Shown: in pieces, positions 17,406-26,327 of the stretch
Layout of the letters: the number at the start of each line of letters is the position of its first letter
How positions within the stretch are numbered: the first letter of the stretch is position 1
Source: Pseudaestuariivita atlantica
Lineage (GTDB): Bacteria > Pseudomonadota > Alphaproteobacteria > Rhodobacterales > Rhodobacteraceae
Length of the DNA stretch: 64,000 bases
NCBI RefSeq assembly: GCF_001205715.1
Contig: NZ_AQQZ01000004.1
Span: 124,001-188,000 of the forward strand
Direction of reading: 5' to 3'
The notes under the pieces: generated by a model
Database searches by the model: none
What the model was told of the DNA's origin: nothing
Seen by the model: only the letters and a program-made list of their open reading frames with translations
Program-made: the position numbers and the translations under genes

Positions 17406-18419
17406 TTAGGCAGGGACATTGTACCGCGTGACAACCTGCACCTCGGCCATGCCCGTTGCCTGCGCAGGCGCCAGACCATGCCGCGCTGTGATCAGGCCGA
17501 AGGCGCGCGCCATATCCGCCGTTAGGTCGTGGTGCAGGACATAGGCCAACCGCCCCTCGGCCAGCAGCGCCCGGTTGTCCGCATCAAGATCATGCGCGAC
17601 GAACGTGGCGGGCGTCATGCGCAGATCGTCCAGCACCCGCAGGATCGCGCGATTGCCGCCCCCCATCGAGTAGACCGCGTCGATCCTCGACTGATCCGCC
17701 AGTGCGTTGGCAAGCGCACGGGTGGTTTCGCCCTCCACCCCGCCGCCCCCGCTGAACGACACGATCCGCAAACCGGGGGCGAGCGCGTGCAACGTCTCCC
17801 GAAAGGCCGCGAACCGCGCCGCCTCCCCGGTGAAATCCTCCTGGCTGCGCGAGGCAAGCACGGTCCCTTCACCACGCAGCGCCTGCGCGATCAGGAACGC
17901 CGCCGTGCGCCCCGCATTGGCGTTGTCGAGGCCCACGTAGCCCGCACGTTCCGTCCCGGTAAGGTCGGTCACCAGCGTCACCACCGGAATACCCGCCCCT
18001 TCGAGCCGCGCCACCATCGCGCGCACCTCCATCACGTCCCGCGCCTTGAGGCACACACCTTGCGTCCCGCGCTTTAGAACCCGTTCCAAAATGTCCACGA
18101 CCTCTCCTACCGTCATCACCTCCTGGAAGGCGAAACGCGGGCGGATCACGGCACCGGGCACCTGCGGCGCGATGCTTTCAGCGGCCTTGCGGATTTCGCG
18201 GCTAAACCGGTGCGGCGCCTCGGCAATGATGTCGACGAACACGCGCCGCCCGCGCGCGGCCAGCTGCGCCTCCTGCGTCGCCAGCTCGTCCAAGGCCGCC
18301 GCCACCCGCGCCCGCGCCTGCGGGCTCACATGCGCGCGCCCGTTCAACACCCGGTCTACCGTCGCGGGGCCAAGGCCCGCCTGACGCGCGATTTCCTTGA
18401 TGGGGAAGCGATGGGTCAT
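17406..18419 (-). CDS. LacI family transcriptional regulator
   Basis: The 337-residue protein has a LacI-type HTH (residues about 6-25, IKEIARQAGLGPATVDRVLNG with the usual hinge following). The periplasmic-binding-protein-like sensor domain contains GYVGLDNANAGRTAAFLI and FVAHDLDADNRALL. Sensor domains of this type bind sugars or sugar-like effectors. It is divergent from the PhyH-like dioxygenase, 83 bp away, and may control it. Candidate sites are two TGATGTGTTT direct repeats immediately next to its own start codon, which would also allow autoregulation. Effector and full regulon are unknown. Confidence 0.92.
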   Translation of the reverse strand: MTHRFPIKEIARQAGLGPATVDRVLNGRAHVSPQARARVAAALDELATQEAQLAARGRRVFVDIIAEAPHRFSREIRKAAESIAPQVPGAVIRPRFAFQEVMTVGEVVDILERVLKRGTQGVCLKARDVMEVRAMVARLEGAGIPVVTLVTDLTGTERAGYVGLDNANAGRTAAFLIAQALRGEGTVLASRSQEDFTGEAARFAAFRETLHALAPGLRIVSFSGGGGVEGETTRALANALADQSRIDAVYSMGGGNRAILRVLDDLRMTPATFVAHDLDADNRALLAEGRLAYVLHHDLTADMARAFGLITARHGLAPAQATGMAEVQVVTRYNVPA

Positions 18420-18420
18420 T

Positions 18421-18456
18421 TGATGTGTTTCTGATGTGTTTTGAAGCGCCGATCAA
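18421..18456. promoter_or_regulatory. Candidate regulator-binding repeats between lacI-type gene and phyH-like gene
   Basis: TGATGTGTTT occurs twice, at 18421-18430 and 18432-18441, an 11 bp period that places both copies on one face of the helix. Next to them TTGA (18441-18444) and TCAA (18453-18456) form a loose inverted repeat around a GC-rich centre, closer to a LacI-type operator. They lie in the 83 bp between the divergent starts. Confidence 0.4.
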
Positions 18457-18502
18457 CCTCTCCGCTGCTAGGATCATCGCAGCACGCACTGGAGGAGCCG
18501 CC

Positions 18503-19651
18503 ATGACCGCCGGATATTACACGGCCGATGCCTGCAAGCTGGAAGACTTCGCCGCGATCACCGCGCAAGAGGTGGACGCCGCGATGATCCCGAACGCGGC
18601 AGACGTCATCCACCGCATTCCCGTCTACGACATGGCCGCTCTGCCGCTGGCCGAGCACCGGCAACAGATCATGGCGGAATGGGCGCAGGTTCTGCTGAAC
18701 GGCCCCGGCGCGCTGGTCTTGCGTGGCGGCTGCCCCGACATGGCTGCCATCGACGCGGCGACCGACATCTACACCCGCATCATCGCCGCCGAAAAAGCCG
18801 AAAGCGGCGCCAAGGCCGACCACTTCGCCGCCGGCACCAATGACCGTATCTGGAACTCGCTCCAGAAACTCTGCCTCGCCGCGCCCGAGGTCTTTGCCGC
18901 CTACTTCGCCACCCCCGCAATCGACGCCGTGTGCGAGGCGTGGCTGGGGCCGGGATACCAGATGACCGCGCAGGTGAACCTCGTCTATCCCGGCGGCGCG
19001 GCGCAGCAGGCGCACCGCGATTACCACCTCGGCTTCCAGACCGCCGAACGCTCGGCCCGGTATCCGGCGCATGTGCACGACCTGTCACCGCTGATGACGC
19101 TGCAAGGCGGGATCGCCCATGTCGACACCCCCGTCGAAGGCGGCCCGACCAAGCTCTTGCCCTTCTCACAAACCTACCGCCCCGGATACGCCGCGTGGCG
19201 CCGCGACGATTTCCGCGCGCATTTCGAAAAGCATTGCGTGCAGGTGCCACTGGCCAAGGGCGACGCGGTGTTCTTCTCGCCCGCGCTCTTCCACGCCGCC
19301 GGAGAGAACCGCACCTCCGACCTCAAGCGGCTGGTGAACCTGTTGCAGATCTCCTCTCCCTTCGGCTGCGCGATGGAAGAGATCGACCGGGTCGCGATGT
19401 GCAACGCGCTCTACCCCGCTCTCCTGAAAGCCTGCCGGTCGGGCGCGGTGACCGAGGCGCAGCGCGACGCCGTGATCGCCGCCTCCACTTATGGCTACAG
19501 CTTTCCCACGAACCTCGACACCGACCCGCCCGTGGGTGGCCTTGCCCCCAAGACGCAGCCAGAACTGATGCGCGAAAGCCTTGATGCCGGGATCACCGCC
19601 CGCGCCTTTTCCGAAGCGCTGGATGCGCAGGAAGCCAAGCGCCGGGCGTGA
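18503..19651 (+). CDS. Phytanoyl-CoA dioxygenase (PhyH)-like Fe/2-oxoglutarate oxygenase
   Basis: A 382-residue non-haem iron oxygenase that would couple 2-oxoglutarate decarboxylation to hydroxylation of a substrate. The iron ligands are read as H171xD173 in QQAHRDYH and His264 in ALFHAAGEN. Arg of LKRLVN is a candidate 2-oxoglutarate anchor. It is longer than many PhyH proteins, with an extra C-terminal segment after residue 300. GGAGGA precedes the ATG by 6-7 bases. The divergent LacI regulator is the likely controller. The substrate may be a sugar- or amine-linked compound rather than phytanoyl-CoA, because LacI sensors usually bind sugars; this is inference. Confidence 0.8.
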   Translation: MTAGYYTADACKLEDFAAITAQEVDAAMIPNAADVIHRIPVYDMAALPLAEHRQQIMAEWAQVLLNGPGALVLRGGCPDMAAIDAATDIYTRIIAAEKAESGAKADHFAAGTNDRIWNSLQKLCLAAPEVFAAYFATPAIDAVCEAWLGPGYQMTAQVNLVYPGGAAQQAHRDYHLGFQTAERSARYPAHVHDLSPLMTLQGGIAHVDTPVEGGPTKLLPFSQTYRPGYAAWRRDDFRAHFEKHCVQVPLAKGDAVFFSPALFHAAGENRTSDLKRLVNLLQISSPFGCAMEEIDRVAMCNALYPALLKACRSGAVTEAQRDAVIAASTYGYSFPTNLDTDPPVGGLAPKTQPELMRESLDAGITARAFSEALDAQEAKRRA

Positions 19652-19660
19652 CCCGCCCCC

Positions 19661-20578
19661 TTACCCGTGCGGGGATTTCAGGCTCCGCGCGGTCCCGCGC
19701 TTCAGCCCCAGCGCGCGTTCGCGCCAGATGATCGCCACGCCGGCCCCGATCACCACCGTGGACCCCGCCAGCATGACCGCCGTCGGCACCTCTTCGAACA
19801 CCACGTAGCCGATGATCAGCGCGAACAGCATCGACGCGTAATCGAACGGCGCGATCAGCGAGGCCGGCGCGTGGCGATAGGCGGTCGTCAGGAAGATCTG
19901 CGCGATCCCGCCCACGATACCGGCACCGATCAGCATCGCCGCATCCGCCGGGCCGGGCATCACCCAGCCCCACGGCAACGTCACGAGCGACAACAGCGTG
20001 CAGGTGAGCGAGAAGTAGAACACGATGGACGAGGTCGTCTCGAACTGCACCAGCTTGCGGATATACACCTGCGCCAGCGACCGCAGCGCGGCGGATGCCA
20101 GCGCCAGCGCCGCCCCTATCGCCGCCAGCCGTTCCACATCGCTCCCGATGCTCAGGCGCGGCGACAGAACAATCAGGACACCCACCAGCCCCACCAGAAC
20201 CATCGACCAGCGAAACAGCCGCACACGCTCTCCCAACAGCCACGCGGCCAGCGCCACGGTGATGAGCGGCGCGGCATAGCCGATGGCGGTAACTTCCGGC
20301 AGCGGCAGCATCCCGAGCGAGGCGAAACTCAAAACCATCGCCGCCGCTCCCGACGCGCCGCGCCAGAAATGCCCCCAGCGCGACTTGACCCGCAGCCCGG
20401 TCGCAACCTCGCCCTGCAGGACCAGCCAGACAAGGATCACCGGAATGGCAAAGAAAGAGCGGAAGAACACAGCCTCGCCCGGCGGCACGACATCCGCGGT
20501 CGCCTTGATGAGCGACGCCATGATCATGAACAGGAACACGGCGGTGAGTTTCAGTGCGATACCGCGCAGGGGAGACAT
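19661..20578 (-). CDS. DMT superfamily transporter (EamA family)
   Basis: The 305-residue protein has ten predicted helices in two EamA repeats. The first begins LKLTAVFLFMIMASLIKATA and the second includes SLAQVYIRKLV and FDYASMLFALIIGYVVF. EamA members export metabolites such as amino acids, or import nucleotide-sugar-like compounds, driven by ion gradients. I placed the start at the ATG of MSPLRGIAL because the 58 residues open before it are Arg/Pro-rich. It converges with the PhyH-like gene (9 bp gap) and follows the flavoprotein gene by 53 bp on the same strand. Confidence 0.9.
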   Translation of the reverse strand: MSPLRGIALKLTAVFLFMIMASLIKATADVVPPGEAVFFRSFFAIPVILVWLVLQGEVATGLRVKSRWGHFWRGASGAAAMVLSFASLGMLPLPEVTAIGYAAPLITVALAAWLLGERVRLFRWSMVLVGLVGVLIVLSPRLSIGSDVERLAAIGAALALASAALRSLAQVYIRKLVQFETTSSIVFYFSLTCTLLSLVTLPWGWVMPGPADAAMLIGAGIVGGIAQIFLTTAYRHAPASLIAPFDYASMLFALIIGYVVFEEVPTAVMLAGSTVVIGAGVAIIWRERALGLKRGTARSLKSPHG

Positions 20579-20631
20579 GCGCCGACACTTGCCGCACGGG
20601 CAACGAAGGTCAATGCCGGGCGGGCGGTCTC

Positions 20632-21789
20632 TTACCGCAAGGCCCGCGCGGCGGCGTGGCGTCCGGCCCAGCGCCCGGTCGCAAGGCAGGCCGTCAACAG
20701 GTAGCCACCCGTGGGCGCTTCCCAATCCAGCATCTCGCCACAGGCATACCACCCCGGCACGTCGCGCAGCATCAGCCCGCCCGTCAGCGCGTCGAACCGC
20801 AGCCCACCGGCGGTCGAGATCGCCTCGTCCATCGGCGGCGGGCCCTTGTGCGCCACCGGCAAGGCCTTGAGGAGCGGGGCAAGTTCGTCCGGCAATGGCC
20901 GCCCGAATTCGTACATGAGAGCGCGCTTGACGGCAGGCAGGCCCAGCGTCTTGCGCAGGTGGGTCGACAGGCTCGCCTTGCCGCGCTTCCGCGCCAGCCG
21001 CGCCCGGACCGCGTCGACCGACAGATCAGGCATCAGATCAAGCGTAAGGGTCGCGCCCTCGCGTACCGGGCGGGACACGGCGTAAAGGCCCCCGCCTTCG
21101 ATCCCGCGAGCGGTGATGACGATCTCTCCCGGCAGGCTCACATCCCCCGCGCTCAGCCGCAGGGGTTTGACCGGCGTGCCCGCATGCTCGGCCATCTTGT
21201 CCGACCAGTCGACCAGAAGACCCATGTTCGACGGCTGGAAGGGCGCGACGCGGTCGCCCATCCGCGCGGCCCACTTGCCGTCCGATCCCAACCGCGCCCA
21301 AGACGCGCCGCCCAGCGCCATGACCACCACGTCCCGCTCCAGCCGCACCTCGCCCTCAGGCGTGTCGAACAGCGCCTCTCCCGGCGCGCCGATCCACCGC
21401 CAGCGCCGGTTCAGCACCACGCCCATCCCGTCGAGCCGCGCAAGCCATGCCCGCAACAGCGGCGAGGCCTTCATCGCCTTGGGAAAGACCCGGCCCGAGG
21501 ATCCGACGAACAGCGCCTGTCCCAGGTCCTCGGCCCATTCCATCACCTCGATAGGGCCGAACTGCGCGACCATCGGCGTGACGCCCGCGCCGTGATAGGC
21601 CGCCAGCACGGCATCGCCGGACTCGTCCTTGGTCAGGTTCAGCCCGGACTTGCCCGCCATCAGGAACTTGCGCGCGGGCGACGGCATGGCATCGGCCACG
21701 GTGACCGCCAGCCCGGCCCCGGCCATGACCTCTGCCGCCATCAGGCCAGCCGGGCCCGCGCCGATCACGAGTGCCGTTGCTCTGGTCAT
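20632..21789 (-). CDS. HI0933-family FAD flavoprotein (PP_4765 type)
   Basis: A 385-residue NAD(P)/FAD-dependent oxidoreductase. The N-terminal GAGPAGLMAAE is the dinucleotide loop. GKSGLNLTKDE matches the HI0933/BaiN family motif, and ALGGASWARLGSDG plus the C-terminal GEMLDWEAPTGGYLL complete the FAD domain. This subgroup, which I recall as TIGR03862, is widespread in proteobacteria and annotated loosely as aminoacetone oxidase-like; the natural reaction is not firmly known. No partner gene is adjacent except the EamA transporter downstream and the MscS gene 19 bp upstream on the same strand. Confidence 0.85.
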   Translation of the reverse strand: MTRATALVIGAGPAGLMAAEVMAGAGLAVTVADAMPSPARKFLMAGKSGLNLTKDESGDAVLAAYHGAGVTPMVAQFGPIEVMEWAEDLGQALFVGSSGRVFPKAMKASPLLRAWLARLDGMGVVLNRRWRWIGAPGEALFDTPEGEVRLERDVVVMALGGASWARLGSDGKWAARMGDRVAPFQPSNMGLLVDWSDKMAEHAGTPVKPLRLSAGDVSLPGEIVITARGIEGGGLYAVSRPVREGATLTLDLMPDLSVDAVRARLARKRGKASLSTHLRKTLGLPAVKRALMYEFGRPLPDELAPLLKALPVAHKGPPPMDEAISTAGGLRFDALTGGLMLRDVPGWYACGEMLDWEAPTGGYLLTACLATGRWAGRHAAARALR

Positions 21790-21808
21790 GGCAGACGCCG
21801 TCCCCGCC

Positions 21809-23143
21809 TCAGGTGCCCGGCACCTTGTCCATGCCCTTCAACTCGACCACGCGCTGCGGATAGGGAATCTCGATCCCTTCGGCCTTGAGCGCGTTCCAGA
21901 TCAGGAACAGCACGTCGGAGGTGTACTTGTTGGGGCCGTCATCGATCCCGTTCACCCAGAACTCGACCGCGAAATCCACGCCCGACTCGCCGAAGCCCCG
22001 CAACTCGCAATCCGGCGGGAAGGGTTCGTCCAGAACGCCGGGATGCTTGGCCACCGCCGCCTCGACCAGCGCGGGCACCTCGTTGATGTCGGTGTCGTAG
22101 CTGACGGAAAACGGCGCCTCGTAGCGGTTCGAACTGCCCTGGTCGGAATAGTTGGTGACGCGGGTGGTGATGAAATCCTCGTTCGGGACGACGATCCACT
22201 TGCCATCATAGGTTTCCAGGAACATCGCCCGCGCGGTCGTCTTGACGATCGTGCCCGACTGCCCGTCATCCAGCTCGACGTAATCGCCGACCGTCGCCTG
22301 CCCTTCGAGAAGCAGGATCACGCCCGAGATGAAGTTGGCCGCGATCTTCTGCAGACCGAAGCCAAGCCCGACACCCACCGCGCCACCCAGCACGGCGAGC
22401 GAGGCGAGGTTGATCTCCATGATGTTCATCAGGACAAGGAAGGCGATGCCGAAGATCGCGATCTCCGCCGCCTTGACGGCCAGCTGCCGCTGCGCCGGGC
22501 GCATCTCGTCCTGCGCGTTGATGTAACCGCTCGACTGGTCGTTCGACCAGCGGCCCATCCAGAAGATCAGCCCGCCGATGATGATGAACTGCACCATCCA
22601 CAGCAGGTCGAACGACATGTTGCCCAGCGGCACGATGGTGGTGCGCAGCTTCTCGATCACGAGGTCGAGCAGGCCCAGGGCATACAGCCCCGCGACCGGC
22701 ACGAAGAAGAACCGCGCGATCAGCTTCAGGAACGGGTCGCGCACCATGTCGCGCGCGAAGGCGCGCACGGCGAGGAACAGGAAGACCCGCTTGCCGAACG
22801 CGATCACCGCACCGGATTCGAAGATCGACCGCACGATCTGTTCGCCGATGGCGGTGAAGACGAAGGCCAGAAGCGGCAGCAGAAGCGGCAGGAAGCCACC
22901 GATGAACCGCCGGATCGTGGCAAGGATGCCCGTCTGGTCCTCGGCCGGTGTCAGCAGGCGCGACAGGACCGGTTGAACCTGGCGGTTGACGAACCATGCG
23001 AGGAGGAACGCTGCAAGCAGCAGCCCGAACTGCGACCATGCCGCCGGGCTCAGAAGCCAGGTCTTGGAGATGTCCCAGGCCTGCTGGGCATAGCCCACCG
23101 CCTGCTGCACGAATTCCGGCTGGCTGGCCAGATCGAATTCCAT
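21809..23143 (-). CDS. MscS family mechanosensitive ion channel
   Basis: A 444-residue channel with about six helices: a long N-terminal membrane region and the pore-lining helix LAVLGGAVGVGLGFGLQKIAAN, after which comes the MscS beta-domain (GDYVELDDGQSGTIVKTTAR, then WIVVPNEDFITTRVTNYS). It opens under membrane tension to release solutes on hypo-osmotic shock. The N-terminal extension is longer than that of E. coli MscS. The start is the ATG of MEFDLASQ; 148 residues open before it overlap the divergent HNH gene and are of low-quality composition. The 107 bp divergent gap shows no clear promoter. Confidence 0.93.
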   Translation of the reverse strand: MEFDLASQPEFVQQAVGYAQQAWDISKTWLLSPAAWSQFGLLLAAFLLAWFVNRQVQPVLSRLLTPAEDQTGILATIRRFIGGFLPLLLPLLAFVFTAIGEQIVRSIFESGAVIAFGKRVFLFLAVRAFARDMVRDPFLKLIARFFFVPVAGLYALGLLDLVIEKLRTTIVPLGNMSFDLLWMVQFIIIGGLIFWMGRWSNDQSSGYINAQDEMRPAQRQLAVKAAEIAIFGIAFLVLMNIMEINLASLAVLGGAVGVGLGFGLQKIAANFISGVILLLEGQATVGDYVELDDGQSGTIVKTTARAMFLETYDGKWIVVPNEDFITTRVTNYSDQGSSNRYEAPFSVSYDTDINEVPALVEAAVAKHPGVLDEPFPPDCELRGFGESGVDFAVEFWVNGIDDGPNKYTSDVLFLIWNALKAEGIEIPYPQRVVELKGMDKVPGT

Positions 23144-23250
23144 AACGTGTCCCCCCGCGGTCCCGCGTGCGTCTATGCTATGTCTACCGGTCCCACGAAT
23201 GGCAAGCCAAGGATTGACGCGGCGTCCGCGCTGCGGCCCTATCCGTCGCC

Positions 23251-23544
23251 ATGAGCGACCCCGTCTGCCCCCTGTGCCTGCGCCCGATCCCGCCCGGCGT
23301 TCCGCAATCGCTGCACCACCTGGTCCCCAAGCTGAAAGGCGGCAAGGGCGGGCCGACGGTGCTGTTGCACCACATCTGCCACCGCGAGATCCACGCCACC
23401 CTGACCGAGGCGGAACTGGCCCGCGACTATGCCACGCCCGAAGCGTTGCGCGCCCATCCCCGGCTTGCGAAATTCGCGGCTTGGGTGGCCAAGCGCCCGC
23501 CATCCTTCGCGTCGCGCACGACCGGCGGGCGGCGCAAACGCTGA
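23251..23544 (+). CDS. Small HNH nuclease-like protein
   Basis: The 97-residue product has a zinc-type CPLC pair at residues 6-9 and an HNH-like core: SLHHLVPKLKGG, then LLHHICHREIH, providing His and Asn-equivalent positions with a second metal-binding Cys/His set. HNH domains cut DNA or act as nickases. Small stand-alone forms like this are common in alphaproteobacteria and lack a known partner. The Arg/Lys-rich tail (GGRRKR) fits nucleic-acid binding. It is divergent from mscS and 78 bp upstream of msrB. Nothing nearby suggests a restriction system. Confidence 0.75.
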   Translation: MSDPVCPLCLRPIPPGVPQSLHHLVPKLKGGKGGPTVLLHHICHREIHATLTEAELARDYATPEALRAHPRLAKFAAWVAKRPPSFASRTTGGRRKR

Positions 23545-23622
23545 CCTCACCCCGGCGTGATCGCCGCTTGGAAATTCGCTCCGCCACGCCACATAATGAG
23601 GCGACCGCCGAAGGAGGGCTGC

Positions 23623-24066
23623 ATGACCGACTACCACAAGGACCCCGACGCCATCGCCGCGCTGACCGAAGAGCAATACTGGGTCACGCAGGAAAGCGGC
23701 ACCGAGCGTCCGGGCACGGGCCAGCTTCTGAACAACAAGGAGCCGGGCATCTATGTCGACATCGTCTCGGGCGAGCCGCTGTTCGCGTCGTCCGACAAGT
23801 ACGAGTCGGGCTGCGGATGGCCGTCCTTTACCAAGCCGATCGACAACGTGACCGAACACCGCGACCTCAGCCACGGCATGGTCCGGGTCGAGGTGCGTTC
23901 GAAACACGGCGACAGCCACCTCGGCCACGTCTTCCCCGACGGACCGCAGGACCGGGGCGGGCTGCGCTATTGCATCAACTCGGCCTCGCTGCGCTTCATT
24001 CACCGCGATGACATGGAAGCCGAAGGCTATGGCAAGTATCTCGACCAAGTGGAGGACGTGACATGA
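23623..24066 (+). CDS. msrB: Peptide-methionine (R)-S-oxide reductase, non-zinc form
   Basis: MsrB reduces methionine-R-sulfoxide in proteins. This 147-residue protein has GCGWPSF (Cys64), [13 protein letters not shown] and the catalytic Cys117 in RYCINSASL. The two CxxC pairs that bind structural zinc in E. coli MsrB are missing (IVSG and SKHG occupy those places), so it is a zinc-free type. AAGGAGG lies 6 bases before the ATG. It overlaps msrA by ATGA, so both stereo-specific repair enzymes are made together. It lacks a signal peptide and is cytoplasmic. Confidence 0.95.
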   Translation: MTDYHKDPDAIAALTEEQYWVTQESGTERPGTGQLLNNKEPGIYVDIVSGEPLFASSDKYESGCGWPSFTKPIDNVTEHRDLSHGMVRVEVRSKHGDSHLGHVFPDGPQDRGGLRYCINSASLRFIHRDDMEAEGYGKYLDQVEDVT

Positions 24067-24569
24067 CGACCGAACGCGCCGTTCTGGCAGGAGGCTGCTT
24101 CTGGGGCATGCAGGACCTGATCCGCAGGCTGCCGGGGGTAGAAAAGACGCGGGTGGGCTATACCGGCGGCGACGTGCCGAACGCGACCTACCGCAACCAC
24201 GGTACCCATGCCGAGGGGATCGAGATCATCTTCGACCCGTCGAGGATCAGCTTCCGCGAACTGCTGGAATTTTTCTTCCAGATCCACGACCCGACCACGC
24301 TGAACCGGCAGGGCAACGACGTGGGCATGAGCTATCGCTCGGCCATCTACTATGCCGACGAGGCCCAGAAAGAGACCGCGCTCGACACCATCGCCGACGT
24401 CAATGCCAGCGGCATCTGGCCCGGCAAGGTGGTGACCGAGGTCGAACCCGTGGGCGATTTCTGGGAGGCCGAGCCGGAGCACCAGGATTACCTGGAACGC
24501 TTCCCCAACGGCTACACCTGCCACTTCCCGCGCCCGAACTGGGTGCTGCCCAAACGCGCCGCGGAATAA
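24063..24569 (+). CDS. msrA: Peptide-methionine (S)-S-oxide reductase
   Basis: A 168-residue MsrA, which reduces methionine-S-sulfoxide. The catalytic motif GCFWG places Cys12 near the N-terminus, and [16 protein letters not shown] and AEPEHQDYL are all conserved. It is translationally coupled to msrB through ATGA. The C-terminal region contains a second Cys (YTCHFPRP) that could act in recycling by thioredoxin. The protein is of normal length and complete. A gap of 235 bp without a recognised gene follows. Confidence 0.96.
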   Translation: MTTERAVLAGGCFWGMQDLIRRLPGVEKTRVGYTGGDVPNATYRNHGTHAEGIEIIFDPSRISFRELLEFFFQIHDPTTLNRQGNDVGMSYRSAIYYADEAQKETALDTIADVNASGIWPGKVVTEVEPVGDFWEAEPEHQDYLERFPNGYTCHFPRPNWVLPKRAAE

Positions 24570-24804
24570 CCCGCCGCAGGTTTGTGAAACTGGTCTCGGG
24601 GCGCAGATGCGGCCCGAGACATCAATGGCTTGGCGCAACTCGTGCCAGTTGGACGCAACATGCCTTGTCGTGGACTGAACACCGCCTGAGCGGCTCCGGC
24701 GCGGACCGCCGGATTCACGCTGTATTCACGCTTGCCGCGGGGTGCGTGGCGGGAAAACGGCCTCTGGCGTACACTGAACCCACATTTTCAAGAAAGGGTT
24801 CGCC

Positions 24805-25293
24805 ATGTCCATTACCAGGATTTCAATCATTTCCGCCGCCTTGGTTCTCGGCGCCGCCACGGCCTTTGCCGACCCCAAGCCCAAGAACGCCAAGATCACC
24901 GACAGCCAGACGGTCGCCAATTTCTACGCCGGGACCTCGCGCATCTGGACCGGTTGCAAGGGCGGGGTCTATTTCGGCGGCGGGTTCGAGGCCACGGCCT
25001 ATTGCAACAAGCAGGGCCCCGCGGTCGCGGTGGGCAAATGGTCGGTCAAGAAGGGCGTGATCTGCTCCAACCTGACATGGTTCTGGAAGGAAGGCAGCGG
25101 CGTCGGGTCCAAACCCGGAGACCGCCCGAACTGTATCGCCCATGTCACCGATGCCGAGGGCAACATCTGGCGCCGCTGGAACGACGATACCGACTGGTGG
25201 CGGCTTCAGCCGATCAAGGACGACACGAAGGCCAAGAAGGGCAACGCGTTCAAGGGCAAGATCAGCCGGATGCGCCGCAAGCTGAACGTCTGA
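24805..25293 (+). CDS. Small secreted protein of unknown function
   Basis: A 162-residue protein with a clear signal peptide (hydrophobic segment ISIISAALVLGAATAFA, cleavage near residue 22). The mature part is basic and rich in Trp and Gly, with four Cys (in WTGCKGG, AYCNKQ, VICSNLT and NCIAH) that could form two disulfides in the periplasm. Overall shape recalls the DUF995 family of alphaproteobacteria, but I cannot confirm it. AAAGGG precedes the ATG. A TACACT at 24770-24775 may be its -10 box, with no good -35. The gene is isolated and ends before a strong hairpin. Confidence 0.7.
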   Translation: MSITRISIISAALVLGAATAFADPKPKNAKITDSQTVANFYAGTSRIWTGCKGGVYFGGGFEATAYCNKQGPAVAVGKWSVKKGVICSNLTWFWKEGSGVGSKPGDRPNCIAHVTDAEGNIWRRWNDDTDWWRLQPIKDDTKAKKGNAFKGKISRMRRKLNV

Positions 25294-25301
25294 AACAGGC
25301 G

Positions 25302-25324
25302 GGGTGCGCGCGCGCCGCGCACCC
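25302..25324. terminator. GC-rich hairpin between convergent genes
   Basis: GGGTGCGCG (25302-25310) and CGCGCACCC (25316-25324) form a perfect 9 bp stem with a CGCGC loop. It lies between the convergent stops of the small secreted protein and the polyamine-type permease and could stop transcripts from both sides, although neither side has a U tract. Confidence 0.5.
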
Positions 25325-25327
25325 AAC

Positions 25328-26239
25328 CTAGCCCGGAGACAGCCCGCGCAGACGTTCAGAGCGGCGGCGAAGCAGTTCCACCGTCGTCAGCAATGCGATC
25401 GAGATGATCACGAGCAGCGTCGCAACCGACAGGATCGCGGGGCTGATCTGTTCGCGGATGCCATTCCACATCTGGCGCGGGATCGTCTGCTGGTCATGCG
25501 CCGCGATGAACAGCACCACCACCACCTCGTCGAACGAGGTCACGAAGGCAAAGAGCGCACCCGAGATCACGCCCGGCAGGATCAGCGGCAGGGTGATCGA
25601 GAAGAAGGTCTTCGACGGCGATGCGCCCAGCGACGCCGCCGCGCGGGTCAGCGAATGGTCGAACCCCACCAGCGTCGCCGTCACCGTGATGATCACGAAC
25701 GGGATACCCAGCGTCGCGTGCGCAAGGATGATCCCGGCATAGGAGTTGGCCAGCCCGGTCTTGGAGTAGAAGAAGAACAGCCCCGTCGCCGTGATGATGA
25801 TCGGCACGATCATGGGCGAGATCAGCACTGCCATGATGGCGCGGCGGAACGGCATTTCAGGACGCGACAGGCCAAGCGCCGCCAACGTGCCCAGCGCCGT
25901 GGCCACCAGCGTCGAGAAGAAGCCGATGATGACCGAGTTCTTCGCAGCGTTGATCCACTGTGCATTCTCCCACGCATCCGACCACCAGTTGCCGTCCCGC
26001 GGTGCCTCGGGCGCCTGCATCCCGAAGGTCAGCAGCAGGTCGTACCAGCGGGTCGAATACGCCTCGGGATCGAGCTTCAGCATGCCCTCGGTGAAGGTGA
26101 AGTACGGCTCGGCGTTGAAGCTGAGCGGGATCACGATGAGGATCGGCGCGATCAGGAACAGGAAAATCAGCGCGCAGATCACCTGGTAGGCGCGGTGCCA
26201 GACGCGTTCGAGCGTGGAGGCGTGGGTCGGAAGGGCCAT
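25328..26239 (-). CDS. Polyamine-type ABC transporter permease (PotC-like)
   Basis: A 303-residue inner-membrane permease with six helices. The cytoplasmic EAA-type loop that docks with the ATPase reads SLTRAAASLGASPSKTFFSITLPLILPG, of which the GASP core is diagnostic. It is most like the second permease of spermidine/putrescine systems. It is the last gene of the four-gene unit ATPase/binding protein/permease/permease. An 88 bp spacer with a REP-like palindrome separates it from the first permease gene. A related substrate (opine, amino-alcohol) is possible, since this subfamily is broad. Confidence 0.9.
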   Translation of the reverse strand: MALPTHASTLERVWHRAYQVICALIFLFLIAPILIVIPLSFNAEPYFTFTEGMLKLDPEAYSTRWYDLLLTFGMQAPEAPRDGNWWSDAWENAQWINAAKNSVIIGFFSTLVATALGTLAALGLSRPEMPFRRAIMAVLISPMIVPIIITATGLFFFYSKTGLANSYAGIILAHATLGIPFVIITVTATLVGFDHSLTRAAASLGASPSKTFFSITLPLILPGVISGALFAFVTSFDEVVVVLFIAAHDQQTIPRQMWNGIREQISPAILSVATLLVIISIALLTTVELLRRRSERLRGLSPG

Positions 26240-26262
26240 CAGCAGGCTCCCTGTTGCGAGCG

Positions 26263-26309
26263 CCGGGGCGCTGCCCCGGACCCCGAGGTATTTCTGAACC
26301 GAAGAAGGA
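26263..26309 (-). repeat. REP-like palindrome with conserved tail in the transporter operon
   Basis: CCGGGGC (26263-26269) and GCCCCGG (26273-26279) form a tight hairpin with a 3-base loop. It is followed by CCCCGAGGTATTTCTGAACC and a GAAGAAGG tail. I recall very similar hairpin-plus-tail sequences at many intergenic sites of Rhodobacteraceae genomes. It sits between the two permease genes and may stabilise or attenuate the polycistronic mRNA. Confidence 0.5.
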
Positions 26310-26327
26310 CGGACGCGCGCATCTTGG

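Noticed and set aside
23251-23544. A restriction or anti-phage nuclease
   Set aside because: The HNH protein is small and has no methyltransferase, helicase or toxin-antitoxin partner; it is next to mscS and msrBA.
24570-24804. A tRNA, riboswitch or small gene in the 235 bp after msrA
   Set aside because: No cloverleaf, no conserved riboswitch core and no ORF with a ribosome site. Only a weak TACACT -10-like box near the next gene is seen.
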